Origin: Cyanophora paradoxa
Lineage: Eukaryota; Glaucocystophyceae; Cyanophorales; Cyanophoraceae
Assembly (NCBI GenBank): GCA_004431415.1
Contig: QPMI01000112.1
Location: 1 to 59,637, forward strand
Reading direction: 5' to 3'
Length of the DNA: 59,637 nucleotides
In this document: one piece after another, positions 19,567 to 30,800 of the stretch
Numbering within the stretch: position 1 is the first letter of the stretch
How the letters are laid out: the number at the start of each line of letters is the position of its first letter
Notes under the pieces: generated by a model
Seen by the model: only the letters and a program-made list of their open reading frames with translations
Told to the model about the DNA's origin: nothing
Databases searched by the model: none
Program-made: the position numbers and the translations under genes

Positions 19567-19619
19567 CTGTTTAGCCTTCCTGTGCCTTGTTATTCTATAC
19601 ATTCGTGATATCTTTAAGT

Positions 19620-20270
19620 CATTCTCGGCCGCGGAATCGCGGCGTACCCCAAAGAGAGCGGACTAGTATCCTGGCCGACCGGTTTCACTCCGGGCATTTG
19701 ATCGGGCAATCGTACCGGGTCAGTAGGAATATATCACATACGGGTAACATTTGGCGTTATATGCATTCATGGTGCACTTCGATTTACCCGGTCTCCCGAG
19801 TCCCGACTCGGCGACTCCCGCGACTAGAGTCCCGAGTAGTACTAGAGTCAGTCAGACAGTGATACACTACCGTAGTACCGTAGTACGCCCTACAGTACGT
19901 ATCATAGTATCATAGACTCATAGTCCGACGGTCTGTACTAGACTCCGAGTAGACTCTATAGATCTCTATAGCTTCTTGAGGTACGCAATGACGGTATTGG
20001 TCGCGGCTGCAAAGCTGTAGACGAAAAAAGAAGGACGGTTGGGTCCACTTCACAGCCGGGGCGAACACGAACACGGTCTAATGAAAACTAATTAATGACT
20101 TAAATTTTTCATATATATAGATGCAAAAGTTTTAAAAAGTTTTAAAATTTAGATGCAAAAGTTTTAAAATAAACGTTCAAGTTTAATTTGAGATAAACTT
20201 ACACTGCTAAATCTTTTATTTTTTATTTTCACTCGCAAAATTAACGTTTGTTCTAAACAACTATAAAAAC
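19620..20270. other. Junction between element 1 and host, no gene seen
   Basis: Composition changes here from virus-like to dense short palindromes and near-repeats of the CCGAGTC / GTAGTAC type (about 19790-19970), then AT-rich DNA (20080-20270) with a doubled AGATGCAAAAGTTTTAAAA. I could not find a terminal inverted repeat or target duplication that would fix the end of element 1. Confidence 0.4.
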
Positions 20271-20274
20271 TAGC

Positions 20275-20504
20275 GCTGGCTGCGAAGTGGAGCTGAACCG
20301 ACCGTTTTTTTAGTCGTTGAGTTCACAGCCATGTCCAATCATCTTCTCACAGCTGTCTGTAAGATCCTATTGCTATTAATATAATGCTGTAGCTGCAGCC
20401 TGCAGCGCTAGCTGGCTGCGAAGTGGAGCTGAACCGACCGTTTTCTTAGTCGTTGAGTTCACAGCCATGTCCAATCATCTTCTCACAGCTGTCTGTAAGA
20501 TCCT
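20275..20504 (+). repeat. 94-bp direct repeat, two copies, 136-bp period
   Basis: Copies at 20275-20368 and 20411-20504 start GCTGGCTGCGAAGTGG and end CTGTAAGATCCT; they differ by one base in a T run. The 42-nt spacer is unrelated. No coding content. Confidence 0.95.
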
Positions 20505-21150
20505 GGCACGCGGCACGTGACCGCTGACCTCATGCCAAGTCAATTCTCAGAGCTGTTATTACTGAGCGGAGGAGGAGGACGATGACGATGAGTAGTTCGA
20601 GTGTGCTCTCGTAGCTATACATCTGCGTATACGTATCCGTATTTATATACGTATACATCTTCCTGCACAAACGTACTACGATATCTGGCACAGTGGCGGA
20701 CGGGGTGAGGGAATTTCTAGTGCGGCGTCAGCCAAGATGGCCTCTCAGTGGACACTAGAATGCCTAAGCTCATACCCTAAAGTGAATTCCCAATCAGCCT
20801 CAAAGGCTCTCCCGTTAGCTACCTCCTCGAAGCTAAATCGAATTTTATTTTTCAACCCCTAAGGTACCCACGCACACGCCCTCCGGCACGTAATAGCAGA
20901 GGGAAACGTGTAAAACGATTTTGGTACACGCACGGCAAAATCAGATCGATCTAGTGAGGGGAAGACGCTAAATACCCATGGAACCGCGGCCCGGAGCGAA
21001 GCGAAGTGGCCGTAAGCGGGGTCCATGGGTGTACAACAAACGCAAGCTTCAGCGCGTTATATGTACAAACTTAAGCTTCATTCAGCGCAAATGTAGAGTT
21101 GAGCCACTAACTTAGTACTTCCCGAATCCGTCTCTAATTTATATTTACCG
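20505..21150. other. Non-coding host DNA
   Basis: No supported gene. It includes TATACGTATACGT-type alternating tracts (20610-20660) and a 9-bp inverted repeat, ACCCATGGA / TCCATGGGT, spaced by about 40 nt near 20974-21035. The segment 21053-21140 is repeated at 21801-21884. Confidence 0.4.
21053..21140 (-). repeat. Copy of cyclase 3' end segment
   Basis: About 85 bp closely similar to 21801-21884, including the stretch that encodes RDGFGKY and a stop on the minus strand. The adjacent minus-strand reading at about 21247-21152 (NLPTDAHLFYPLLLALMGDF) looks like a helical TPR-type exon. The cyclase gene may therefore have a duplicated or alternative 3' end. Confidence 0.6.
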
Positions 21151-21439
21151 CACCTCGCAGGCCTCGGTCGCGGTGGCGAAGTCCCCCATGAGGGCGAGGA
21201 GGAGCGGGTAGAAGAGGTGCGCGTCCGTCGGCAGGTTCACCTGACCCCTTGGGCGTGAGCGAGAGAACGGGGGACGCCGCGTAATATATAACTAACGTGA
21301 GCGTGAGCGTAATATAACTAACTAGCTGGCGCCGCCGTCATCCCACATCGCATGCCCCCGGTGCGATAGAAGCGAGGGATTTAGATTAGATCCCGTTAGG
21401 ATAGAGGCGAGGGATAGATAGATCGAGGTAAAAAAGGCG

Positions 21440-21800
21440 GGTTCACCTGACCCCGGTGCGACCGCCACTTGTCCGGCTCGAGCGAGAGCGCCCTGGCGAG
21501 GAAGAGGCGAGGGATTATAAGGAGCTTAAGAAAGAAAGAAGCTTCTATCAAAGAAGCTCAAGAAGCTTCTATCAAAGAAGCTTTAGATCCGGCTCGAGCG
21601 AGAGCGCCCTGGCCCGGCCCGCGGCCCGCGCCGTCGGCCACGAATTTTTCGGGATCGAACGAATTTTTCGGGATCGAACGAATTTTTCGGGATCGAACGA
21701 ATTTTTCGGGATCGAACGCAGATGCTGGCCGCGGCCCGCGCCGTCGGCAACGAGCACGCAAGCAACGCCTCGGTGCGGGCCGCGTCGGGTCCGGGTCCGT
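21440..21800 (+). repeat. Nested short repeats
   Basis: Contains two copies of TCCGGCTCGAGCGAGAGCGC (about 21473 and 21588), two copies of AAGAAGCTTCTATCAAAGAA, and four tandem 18-bp units with core TTCGGGATCGAA (21648-21716). The tandem block is bracketed by direct copies of GCGGCCCGCGCCGTCGGC. The 18-bp unit is the same motif found in minus-strand introns to the right, here in inverted orientation. Confidence 0.85.
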
Positions 21801-21856
21801 TCGCGTTATATGAAACTTAAGAAGCTTCAGTGTAAATGTAGAGTTGAGCTAGTAAC

Positions 21857-24800
21857 TTAGTACTTTCCGAATCCGTCTCTAATTCCTTTGACGCACCGCT
21901 GGTAGAGGTGCGACGCCTCGACGAACTGCCCGTGAGACGCCTTCCGGATCGCCGCCTGGTTCAGCACAATCTGGCGGTCGATCGCGAAAAGTTCGTTCGA
22001 TCCCGAAGCGCGCAACGGATCGGGTTCGAACCACGCGGGCGTTGTTGTCGTCGAGTTGCTCGGCCAGGTCGTGCTGCCACGCCGCGCTCGCCTTTGCCAG
22101 ACCCTTGAACCCCAGCACTGCCCGGGCCGTGGCTGGATTACATTGCTGAATTCTAAAGCGTGCAGATTTGTCGAAGAGCCGCGCGCACGGGAGAGGTACG
22201 TGGAGAAGACGCCGCGGATACGCACGTCCGCGACGGACAGCATCTGCGTTCGAACCCGAAAAATTCGTTCGATCCCGAAAACTTTGTTCGATCCCGAAAG
22301 CTTCGAGGGCGGGGCGGACCTGCTTCGGGGTGCGGATCGAGAGCTCGCACCCGCTGACGAGGGCGTGCGCCGCGCGGCCCAGGGCGCCCTTCGCGTGGAC
22401 TCCCGTGAGCACCGTGACCCTGCGCAAGGTTCGTTCGATCCCGAAAAGTTCGTTCACACCCGAAAATTTTCGTTCGATCCCGAACTAGTACTCGCTATGC
22501 GGATCGCACCACAGGATCAGGACGTAGGATTCGACGAGGGCCGAGCGCGCGTCGCGGTTCTCGGGGCGCAGGTAGAGGCTCGAGCTCGAGCTGCCCAGAG
22601 GCGGGCGCGCCCCCCCGACTTTGAGCGCGATGCGGAGCGTAAGGAAGAGCGTCTCTGCGGGCCGGGCGCGTGCATATGCTCGGACGGGGCGAGGCGCCAG
22701 CGAAGAGAACATGAACTGTAAATTAAATGTGCGGACTGAGGATGTAGAGCGGCGAGCTGAACTTCTCGGGCGCGGGCAGGCGCTCGCCGAGCGTCTCGAT
22801 GCACGCAGCCTGCGGCGGGCTCGTGATCAGTCCGCCGTTCGTTCGATCCCGAACGTTTGTTCGGTCGATCTCGAACGTTCGGTCGATCCCGAACGTTCGG
22901 TCGATCCCGACGCACGGCGAGTTCGACGGCGACGAGAGGGCGGCCGAAGCGATACCTGCGCCCGCGGTCGAGCGTGAGCTCGAGCTCCGCCTCGAGCCGC
23001 GGCGGGCGGCCGCGGTGGGATCTTGGTCCGGACGCACTCGATGAGGCCCCAGATCTGCAGGGAGACAGCGCGGGCGACGCGCCAGCGGTGGCGCTCGGTG
23101 CCCGTGAGCAGCGGGGGCTCGGAGTGGACCATCTCGAGCGGGGGCGGGGCCAGGGCGGCGAGGCTGGCGGGCAGGGGCGGCACGGAGGGGCCCGCGAGGC
23201 GAAGGGCGTCCACCGTCGCTACAAGCGTCGAGTACCTGTGGCGCGCGACGAAGTCAGTCGGACTCTGACAACGCAGACAGACTCTGACAACGAGATCTAG
23301 ACAGACTCCGACGACGCGGACAGACTCTGACAACGCGGACAGACTCTGACAACGCAGACAGACCCAATGCAGATCTAGACAGATCTAGAGCGCTGCGTAG
23401 ACTCTAGACAACGCAGACAGACTCCGGCAATGCAGATCTAGACAGATCTAGAGCGCTGCGTAGACTCTGACAACGCAGACAGACAGACTCGCGCACATGC
23501 GGACGCTCTCCGGTAGGGCGTTGTTGCGGAGCGCCTGCTGCGCCGCCCGCTCCAAGTGCCCGAGCGCCCTGCCGCGCGCGCGCGCGCGCGCGCCCCGTCG
23601 GGCCGAGCGGCATAGAGCGCGCTGCGGCTGCTCGCGGGCGCACCGGAGGGCTTCCCCGGCGAGGCGCCAGTGGCGAGAGAGGATCGCGGGATCCGAGTCG
23701 GGGCGCACTTCCTGCGCGGCGGTACCTTAATAAGCTTAGGCTTAATACAATCTTAAGCTTAATATAAGGCGCGCAGCCGCTCAATATGAGCTTAAGCTTC
23801 TTCTCTTGCGTTGTATGTGGAGGGCGGCGGATCCGATCCGATGCGGACGGCCCTCGCGCTTCTTAAGCTTCCTAATGATCTTCTCTCTCGTTAAATTTAG
23901 AGGGCGGCGGATCCGGATCCGATGCGGACGGACCTCGAGCCACCGGGCGACGCGGGCGTGGATCGCGCGGCGGGCCTCGCGGGGCAGCGCGCCGTACACG
24001 GCGTCCCGCGCCAGCGAGTGCACGAACGCGAACGGCGCGCCCGCGCGCGGCTTGGGCGATGCCGACTGCCCGCCGAGGGCCGAGGGCCGAGGCCGAGGCC
24101 ACGGACTGCCTGGGCCCGCTGAGCGCCCCCGGACGGCCTTCGCCGGCCGCCGCCGCCTCGTCGTCGTCGTCGTCGGCCAACGCGTTCGATTCGCACGCTC
24201 GCTCCTGCGAAACGCTCCCGCGTTACCGTCGAGCGCCCGAGGGGCCATGGCCACGGTCGATCCCGAAATTAAAGTAAAGTTGTTGCGTGCAGTGTGAGGA
24301 CCCGGGATGATTCGGGGAATCACTAGCCTCTCGCGAGATGGCCTATTGGTAGAACTGCCGCCTTGACACCCCTTAGTCGTTGGTTCGACTCCGGCTGGGT
24401 CCGGGTCGCAACGCGTCCATAACATGGGGGCTGCTAACGGACCTGGTTCGACTCCCGACGAGGGATAGACCGGGCTTCGAATCCCACGCGGGGCGCTAGG
24501 AAGCGCTGGCTGAGGGCCGCTGCATCGCGGTACCCCGATAAGCCCGGCACCTGCATCGGTGGCCGCCGAAGAGCCTAGAAACTGCGCGCACGGAAAAAAG
24601 CGGCAGTTGCGGCTGTGTGAAGTGGGTGTCACGTGCGGCATGTGACCGAGGTTGAGATCGCGAGTTGTGAGGTGAAATGCAGCAATGGAACCGCACGGAA
24701 GGATCTCGGGGTCGAGATCACCGTGGCGGGGGGGATGTTGCGTGCAGTGTGAGGACCCGGGATGATTCGGGGAATCACTAGCCTCTCGCGAGATGGCCTA

Positions 24801-27800
24801 TTGGTAGAACTGCCGCCTTGACACCCCTTAGTCGTTGGTTCGACTCCGGCTGGGTCCGGGTCGCAACGCGTCCATAACAAAGTTCATTCGTTCGATCCCG
24901 AAAAGAAGCGTTCGATCCCGAAAAGAGCGTACCACGACGAAGCCGGCGCGGCGGAGGGCGCGAAGGGCGCGCCGCGCGGTGTCGACGGGCAGTGCCCGCG
25001 GGTCGGCGACGGCGAGCGACTCGGCCGTGAAGCCCTCCTCGAACACCGACGCCACCTTGAGCGCCGCCTGCGCGGAAATCCCGACGGAATTCGAAGCGAT
25101 TCAGAGGCGGCGCGGACAGAATGAGCACTGCTGATCGCGAAAAAGCTTGCCTGCTCGAAGCTGGAGAGGCGGTCGGCGCGGGAGAGTACGATCTGCCCCA
25201 CGGTCTCCGGCACGGCGAACGAGGCGCCCGCGCCCCCGCCGGCGCCCGCGCCCGCGCCCGCGCCGGCGCCGGCGCCGGCGCCCGCGCCCGCGGCCGCGCC
25301 CGCGGGCGCTTCGAAGTCCGACCGCTGCCGCACGGAGCGGAGCAGCTCGACTAGGAACAGGGGCACGCCCCCCGCCTTCGCCACCACCGCTTCCTCCACG
25401 CCCTGCAATAATTTGAGTCTGTAAGTAAAAGAAAGCAGGGAGTAGCTTGATTAGTTGTGCTCATAAAAAGGGCGCACGGGGGGCAGGGAGACTCCCATCG
25501 ACAGGCAGAGGCTCTGCGGTAGGCTCAGGCTCAGGCCAAGGTCGGCGGAGGAAACTATCAAAGTCTAACGGGATAGCAAACGCGGGAGGCGGGGGCGGGG
25601 GCGGACCGTGAGGAGTGCGGAGGACGCTTCGGGCGAGAGGGGCCCCAGGCGGACGAGGGCGACGTCAACGGTGGAGCCCAGCGGCGGCAGGCGGTTGGCC
25701 CGCGGGCCGGCGCCGGCGTCCTGGGCGGGATACGCGGCGGCGGCCCGATTGGAGGCGGAGGCGGCGGCAGAGGCGGAGGCGGGGGCCGGGGCGGAGGCGT
25801 CGAGCAGGAGCTGGCCCGCCTCGTCCACCAGCTGGCCCGAGAGGAGCAGGAAGTCGCGGTGGGGCGCGGCGGCCGGGCGCGTCGTGAGGACGAGGAGGAG
25901 GCGCGGGCACGAGTCCCGCACGCAGCGCGCCACGAAGAACGAGGCGGAGTCCATCCAGTGGCAGTCCTCAAGCTGTAATTTCAAGTTAAATTTCGAGGGC
26001 GCGGCGCTAAACGTAAGCGGCTACGTAAACGGGCCGGCGACGATTTCGTTTGGTAGAGAGCACGAACCATAACGGCGACGGGGCGGCGGCGCCAGCGTTG
26101 GGAGGATCCGGAGTCTCCGCCCCCGCCTCCGTGAGGCGCGCCCGGCCCCTCGCGCTCCACAGCCAGGAGGATCCTGCGCACGGGCGGAGCGCGCACGTTA
26201 GGGGCGCCAGCTGCAGGGCAGGGCGACTGCGAGAAGGCTCGGGCACCTGGAGAGGGCGTTGGCGACGCCGACGATGGCCATACCGGCGACGAGGTTCCGG
26301 GGGCGGCGCATCGCCCCCTCCGGCCCGGATCCGGACTCGCGGTCGGTCCCGGGCCTGGAGGAGCGCCCGCGGTACGATTGCTGTCCGTACTGCACCGGAC
26401 CCAAACCCGGATCCGCCGCCTCGACCTCGACCTCGGCGTCGGCGTCGGGATCGAAGACGGGCTCGGGATCGACGGCCGGCTGCGGGCTCGAGCCTGCAAA
26501 GAGGTGGGACCAGAGGAGCGCGGCGTCGGCCGCCGTCGCCGCGCCGCGCTGCGCGGCACCGTGGTCGTGAGGCGAATCGAAGCGGAGGAGGCGGAGGCGG
26601 GGGCGGGAATGCTGTAGCAAGTTATGGTTCTTATTAGTGTTGTAGGTGCTTTGTTGTTGTTGTTGTTGTTGTAGTGTGGTTATGGTTTCTTCTATGCATA
26701 TGTTGTTTAGAAAAGGCGAGGCCGGGCCCGGGCGCAGAGGAGAAAAGGAGGAGGAGGGTGCGGAGGCGGCGGCGAGGCCGGGCCCGGGCCCGGGCGCACG
26801 GAGGCGAGGTCGCGGGCGAAGGAGGCCTCGGACGACGTGTCGGCGACGCCGGCGAGCACGCCGCGGAACGGCCACAGCGGCGTGGACTCCTGCAAAGCTG
26901 AGCTTTAGAGGACCGAGTTCGAAGGGCGGGCACATTTAATTTGCACGTATGGGGCGGGCGGGGCGGCGGGGGGGGGCGGGGGGCCGGGGGGGGAGGGGGG
27001 TACCTCGATGGCGGAGGCGGAGCCGCGGAGGACGAGGAAGCGGCGGGCCGCGCACAGCGCCTCCACCTCCTCCAGCATCCGCGTCTGCGGCGCGCCTCTG
27101 ACTCAGACAGAGGCTAATTATCAAGCTTAAGCTCCAAATTATACAACGTTTCATTATATTATGAGCGGCTGATTCAAGTGATCATGAGAGGCTAAGGGGG
27201 GCGCCGGGCGCGCGCGCGCGCGCGTGCCTTGCCGAAGCCAGCGTCCCCTTCGATGACGAGGGTCGCCCCGCGCCCGAGCGACGCCGCCGCCTCCACCGCC
27301 GCCCGCACCCGCCCCAGCTCCTCGTCCCTGCGCGCCCGCCCGCCCGCAGATAATTAGATCCCGCCCGCTCCACCGCGAGGCTACAGTTAGATGTATGTAT
27401 ACGGCGGCGGATTCGGATCGGACCGGCCGAGGCAGGCGGCGGGGTGTACGTGGTCATCGTCCCCACCCGGCCTGGATCGAGACACCCGGCGGTCCCGCCG
27501 CCGCTCCGCCGCCGTGCGCGGCCGGTACGCCGGGACCGGCTCCGCGTAGCCCTTGGCCCGCACGGGGGGTACAGCCTCCAAGTAAAGGTCCTGGCGCGAT
27601 CGCGGTCTCGAATTCACGAAGAACTCTTTTGAATGCGCCGAGAAATTCAAATGGCGTCGCGCGCACGGGGGAGCGGCCGCGCGCCGCAATGGCCTTGAAG
27701 ACGCTCGCGTCGCAGAGGACTTCCTGCACGCGTGGCAGAGCATTTAATTAGAGAATCGGATCGCAAATGAGCCGTATACGTATATGAGAACAGCGAGCGT

Positions 27801-30800
27801 AGCTTGAGCTGACCTGGATTCGACCCATTTCCGACCCGGGATTAAGCATGGCGAACCCGCGCCCGTGGGCAGGGGCCTCGGCTCTCGCCGCTCCGATGGC
27901 GGCCCGCGCCGCGCCCATGAGCCGGGCGGCCAGGATCTGCGTGCCTGGGATCAAATCCAGAGCCCGCCTGGCCCTGGCCGCGGCCGGGGGCCGAGCGGGC
28001 GGGCGGGTCGCGATCGATCGCACCACCGAGTCGCCGATCTGCGCGATAGCGGATTAACGGAGCTGCATGGGCGGGGGTGCGTATCTACAGAATGGTTTGG
28101 CTCACGAGGGCGTATTCCTTGCGGCAGGGCGCGCCCAGCGAGCCGCAGAAGGTCCGCCCCGACGCGATCTGGCGCCGCCGCGCGCATTTCATTCAGCCCG
28201 CGCCGTGCTGCAAAGCTGAAGGGCGGGACGAGGACCGGGACGCACGCCGCAGGCGAAAGGGGCGCCGCCCTCCTCGAACCAGTCGCGGAGGGCGAGGGCG
28301 GCCCGCACGGCCCGAGCCGCGTCGTCCTCGTGGGTCGCCCCGGGCAGCCCGAACGCCACGATCGCCAGCGCGCCCTGCGCGAAGGCGCGCGCGCGCGCGC
28401 GCGCGGGCCGCTCATGATCAGAAATCGAAGCCAGGGAAAGGAAATATATATTCGAATTGATGACGACTGCCGGCGCCGGCGAGACCAACGATCCGAATTA
28501 AGATAACATCGTGAATGATTTTTGTTAACCAAGGATCCGAATTAAGAGAACATCGTAAATGATTTATTCTTGCTAAACAATTGCAAGGACCGGATCCATC
28601 CAAACAAAGCGAACCTTGTCATCGTAGATGATTTTGTTGACGGCGCCATCGAACTCCTGCGCCACGCGGTGCACGGAGCGCACCACCTGCGCGGGCGGCG
28701 GCGGTGAGGAGATCTAGAGCCCGGAGGAGGAGGGGCGGAGGAGGGGCCGCCCTTCCCGAACCGCGCGGCGCGGATGGTACTCTTATAAGCTTCTAGAGCT
28801 TAGCTCTTATAAGCCTGAGCTTAGCTCTGCGCAGGCAGCGGCGGCGAGGAGATCTAGAGCCCGGAGGAGGAGGGGTGGGGCGGGGCGCGGCGCCGGCGGG
28901 CCGCCCGAGCTAGATCGAGAAGAGCGGCGCCCTAGAGGAGAGCCCAGGCGGGCCGCCCGAGCTAGATCTAGCCGCAGCGGCGGTGAGAAGCGCCGAGCTA
29001 GATCGAGAAGAGCGGCGCCCTAGAGGACGGGTGGCGGCGGGGCGCGGCGCCGGCGGGCGGGCCGCCTGCGGCCGGCCCACCTTCCCGAACCGCGCGGCGC
29101 GGATGTTGCTCTTTTGAGCTTCTAGAGCTTAGCTCCTATAAGCTGAATCATTAACAACATTAAGCTTATAAGCTATTATAAGCTCTTATGTTAACAACTA
29201 GCGTAGCTAATTATAATGCACCTTCCCGAACCGGGCGGCGTGGACGTTGACAGCCTCGGCCGAGTCGTCCAGCGGCCCCTCGCCGAAGTCTCGGTCCCGG
29301 TCCAGCTCGGGGAAGCTCGCTGCGCAGAAGCTCAATATCTAAATTTAGAAGCTCGCCGAGGCCTAGGGGGAATCTCGGGAAAGCTCGCTGCGCAGGATCT
29401 AGATTTAAAGCTTGGATACAGCTCGCTGCTGCAGCTTCGCGAATCTAAGCTCCGGAAAGCTAAGCAGCAGCAGCAGCAGCGAGCTGTATCCAAGCTCTAA
29501 ATTTGGATCTTAAGATTCGCTAAAGCAGCTTAGCTACGGAAGCTGAAGGCGCCGCCCCGCGATCGCGGCGGGCCGGGCCGGGGGCGGGAGCTCGCCGAGG
29601 GCGGGCGCGCGAAATCTAAATCTAGAGCTCGTTGAGCCGAAGCGTTCTTTCTTAAAGCACCATAGAAATCGAAATCTAAAGAGACACTCGAAGCTTAAGG
29701 GCCGAATTTCGGGTTTCGAACCGAAGACGTGGAAGACGGTGCGGATGTCGGCCCCCCACAGCGGGTTCGAGGACGCCAGCTCGGCGCCTGCGGCGATCGC
29801 GAGCTCGAGTCGGGCGCGCGCGCAGCTGCAGCGAAGAAAGAGGAAGAAGGGCCGGGCAGGGCCGGGCCGGGGCGGAACAAGCTGCTAGGGCTTATAAGCT
29901 TCTATAAGATTTCCACGTGGTTTGTTATTAGGGCTTATAAGCTTTTATAAGCTTCTATAAGATTTCGACGGGGCGGGCCGGGCCGCACGCGGGGCGAGGG
30001 TGAGCAGGCGGTCAAGGACGGGCGCGAGGGCCGCTTCGGCGTCGGCGGCGCCGGCCGGCCTCGGCGCGCCGCACCCGCAGAGATCCGAGGCGGGGGCGGG
30101 GGCGGGCGCGGGGGCTGGGGCGGGGCGAGGGGTGGGGCGGGGACGGGGGGCGCGAGGGCGTCCGGGACGGCGGAAAAAAATTCGGGAAAAAAGAATTCGA
30201 AGGTGCGAAGCGGACGAGGCGGTGGAGGGGCCGGCCGCCCGGCGCGGCCGGCGGCAGCGGGCGGCTCTCGAAGTCGGCGCCGGCGCCGGCGGGCGCGCCC
30301 CGATCGCGATCCAGCAGCGCCCGCGCCTCGTCCGTCAGAACGATGTCGTCGCCCCGCGACGCCCGCTGCGCCGCCGCCGCTGCGCCGGCGCTCAGCGGCC
30401 CCCGCGCGCCGTACCCCCCCCCCCTTAAAAGCTGTACCCTGGAGGACGAGGTCTCCTGCGTAGAGGGCCTGGAACTGCCCCGCGGCCGCCCGCAGGAGGT
30501 ACACGAGCATCGTACCCGCCCCGACGCCTGCCGGGAGTCAGGTGAGCCCGAACAGGGGGGGGATCTAGAGCTCCAGGCGTACCCGTGTGGGCGGAGAGGC
30601 GCGCGCCGGCGCGCTCGAATCCGATGGCGCGGACTTCGAGGGCCGCCTGGACCGCGGCGGCCGCCGCCTGGCGCAGCCCCTCAGCTCCCGCGCTTGGCGC
30701 CGCGAGGAACGCCAGAACGGAGTCCCCTGCAGCGTCGGCTCGGCGCGGCGCGGCAGCGACAGCGGCGCGGGCTGGCCGCGCTGGCCCGGGCCGGGCCGGG

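Noticed and set aside
19600-20000. Terminal inverted repeat of element 1
   Set aside because: No matching inverted sequence was found near the left side of element 2 or elsewhere; the left end of element 1 is outside the window.
24340-24410. tRNA gene suggested by A-box and B-box sequences
   Set aside because: The T-arm can be drawn but the acceptor stem does not pair with the 5' side, and the sequence is part of the LTR of the TRIM element and present twice.
25240-25320. Gly/Ala repeat protein
   Set aside because: A GCGCCC/GCCGGC hexanucleotide expansion; at most a low-complexity part of a cyclase exon.
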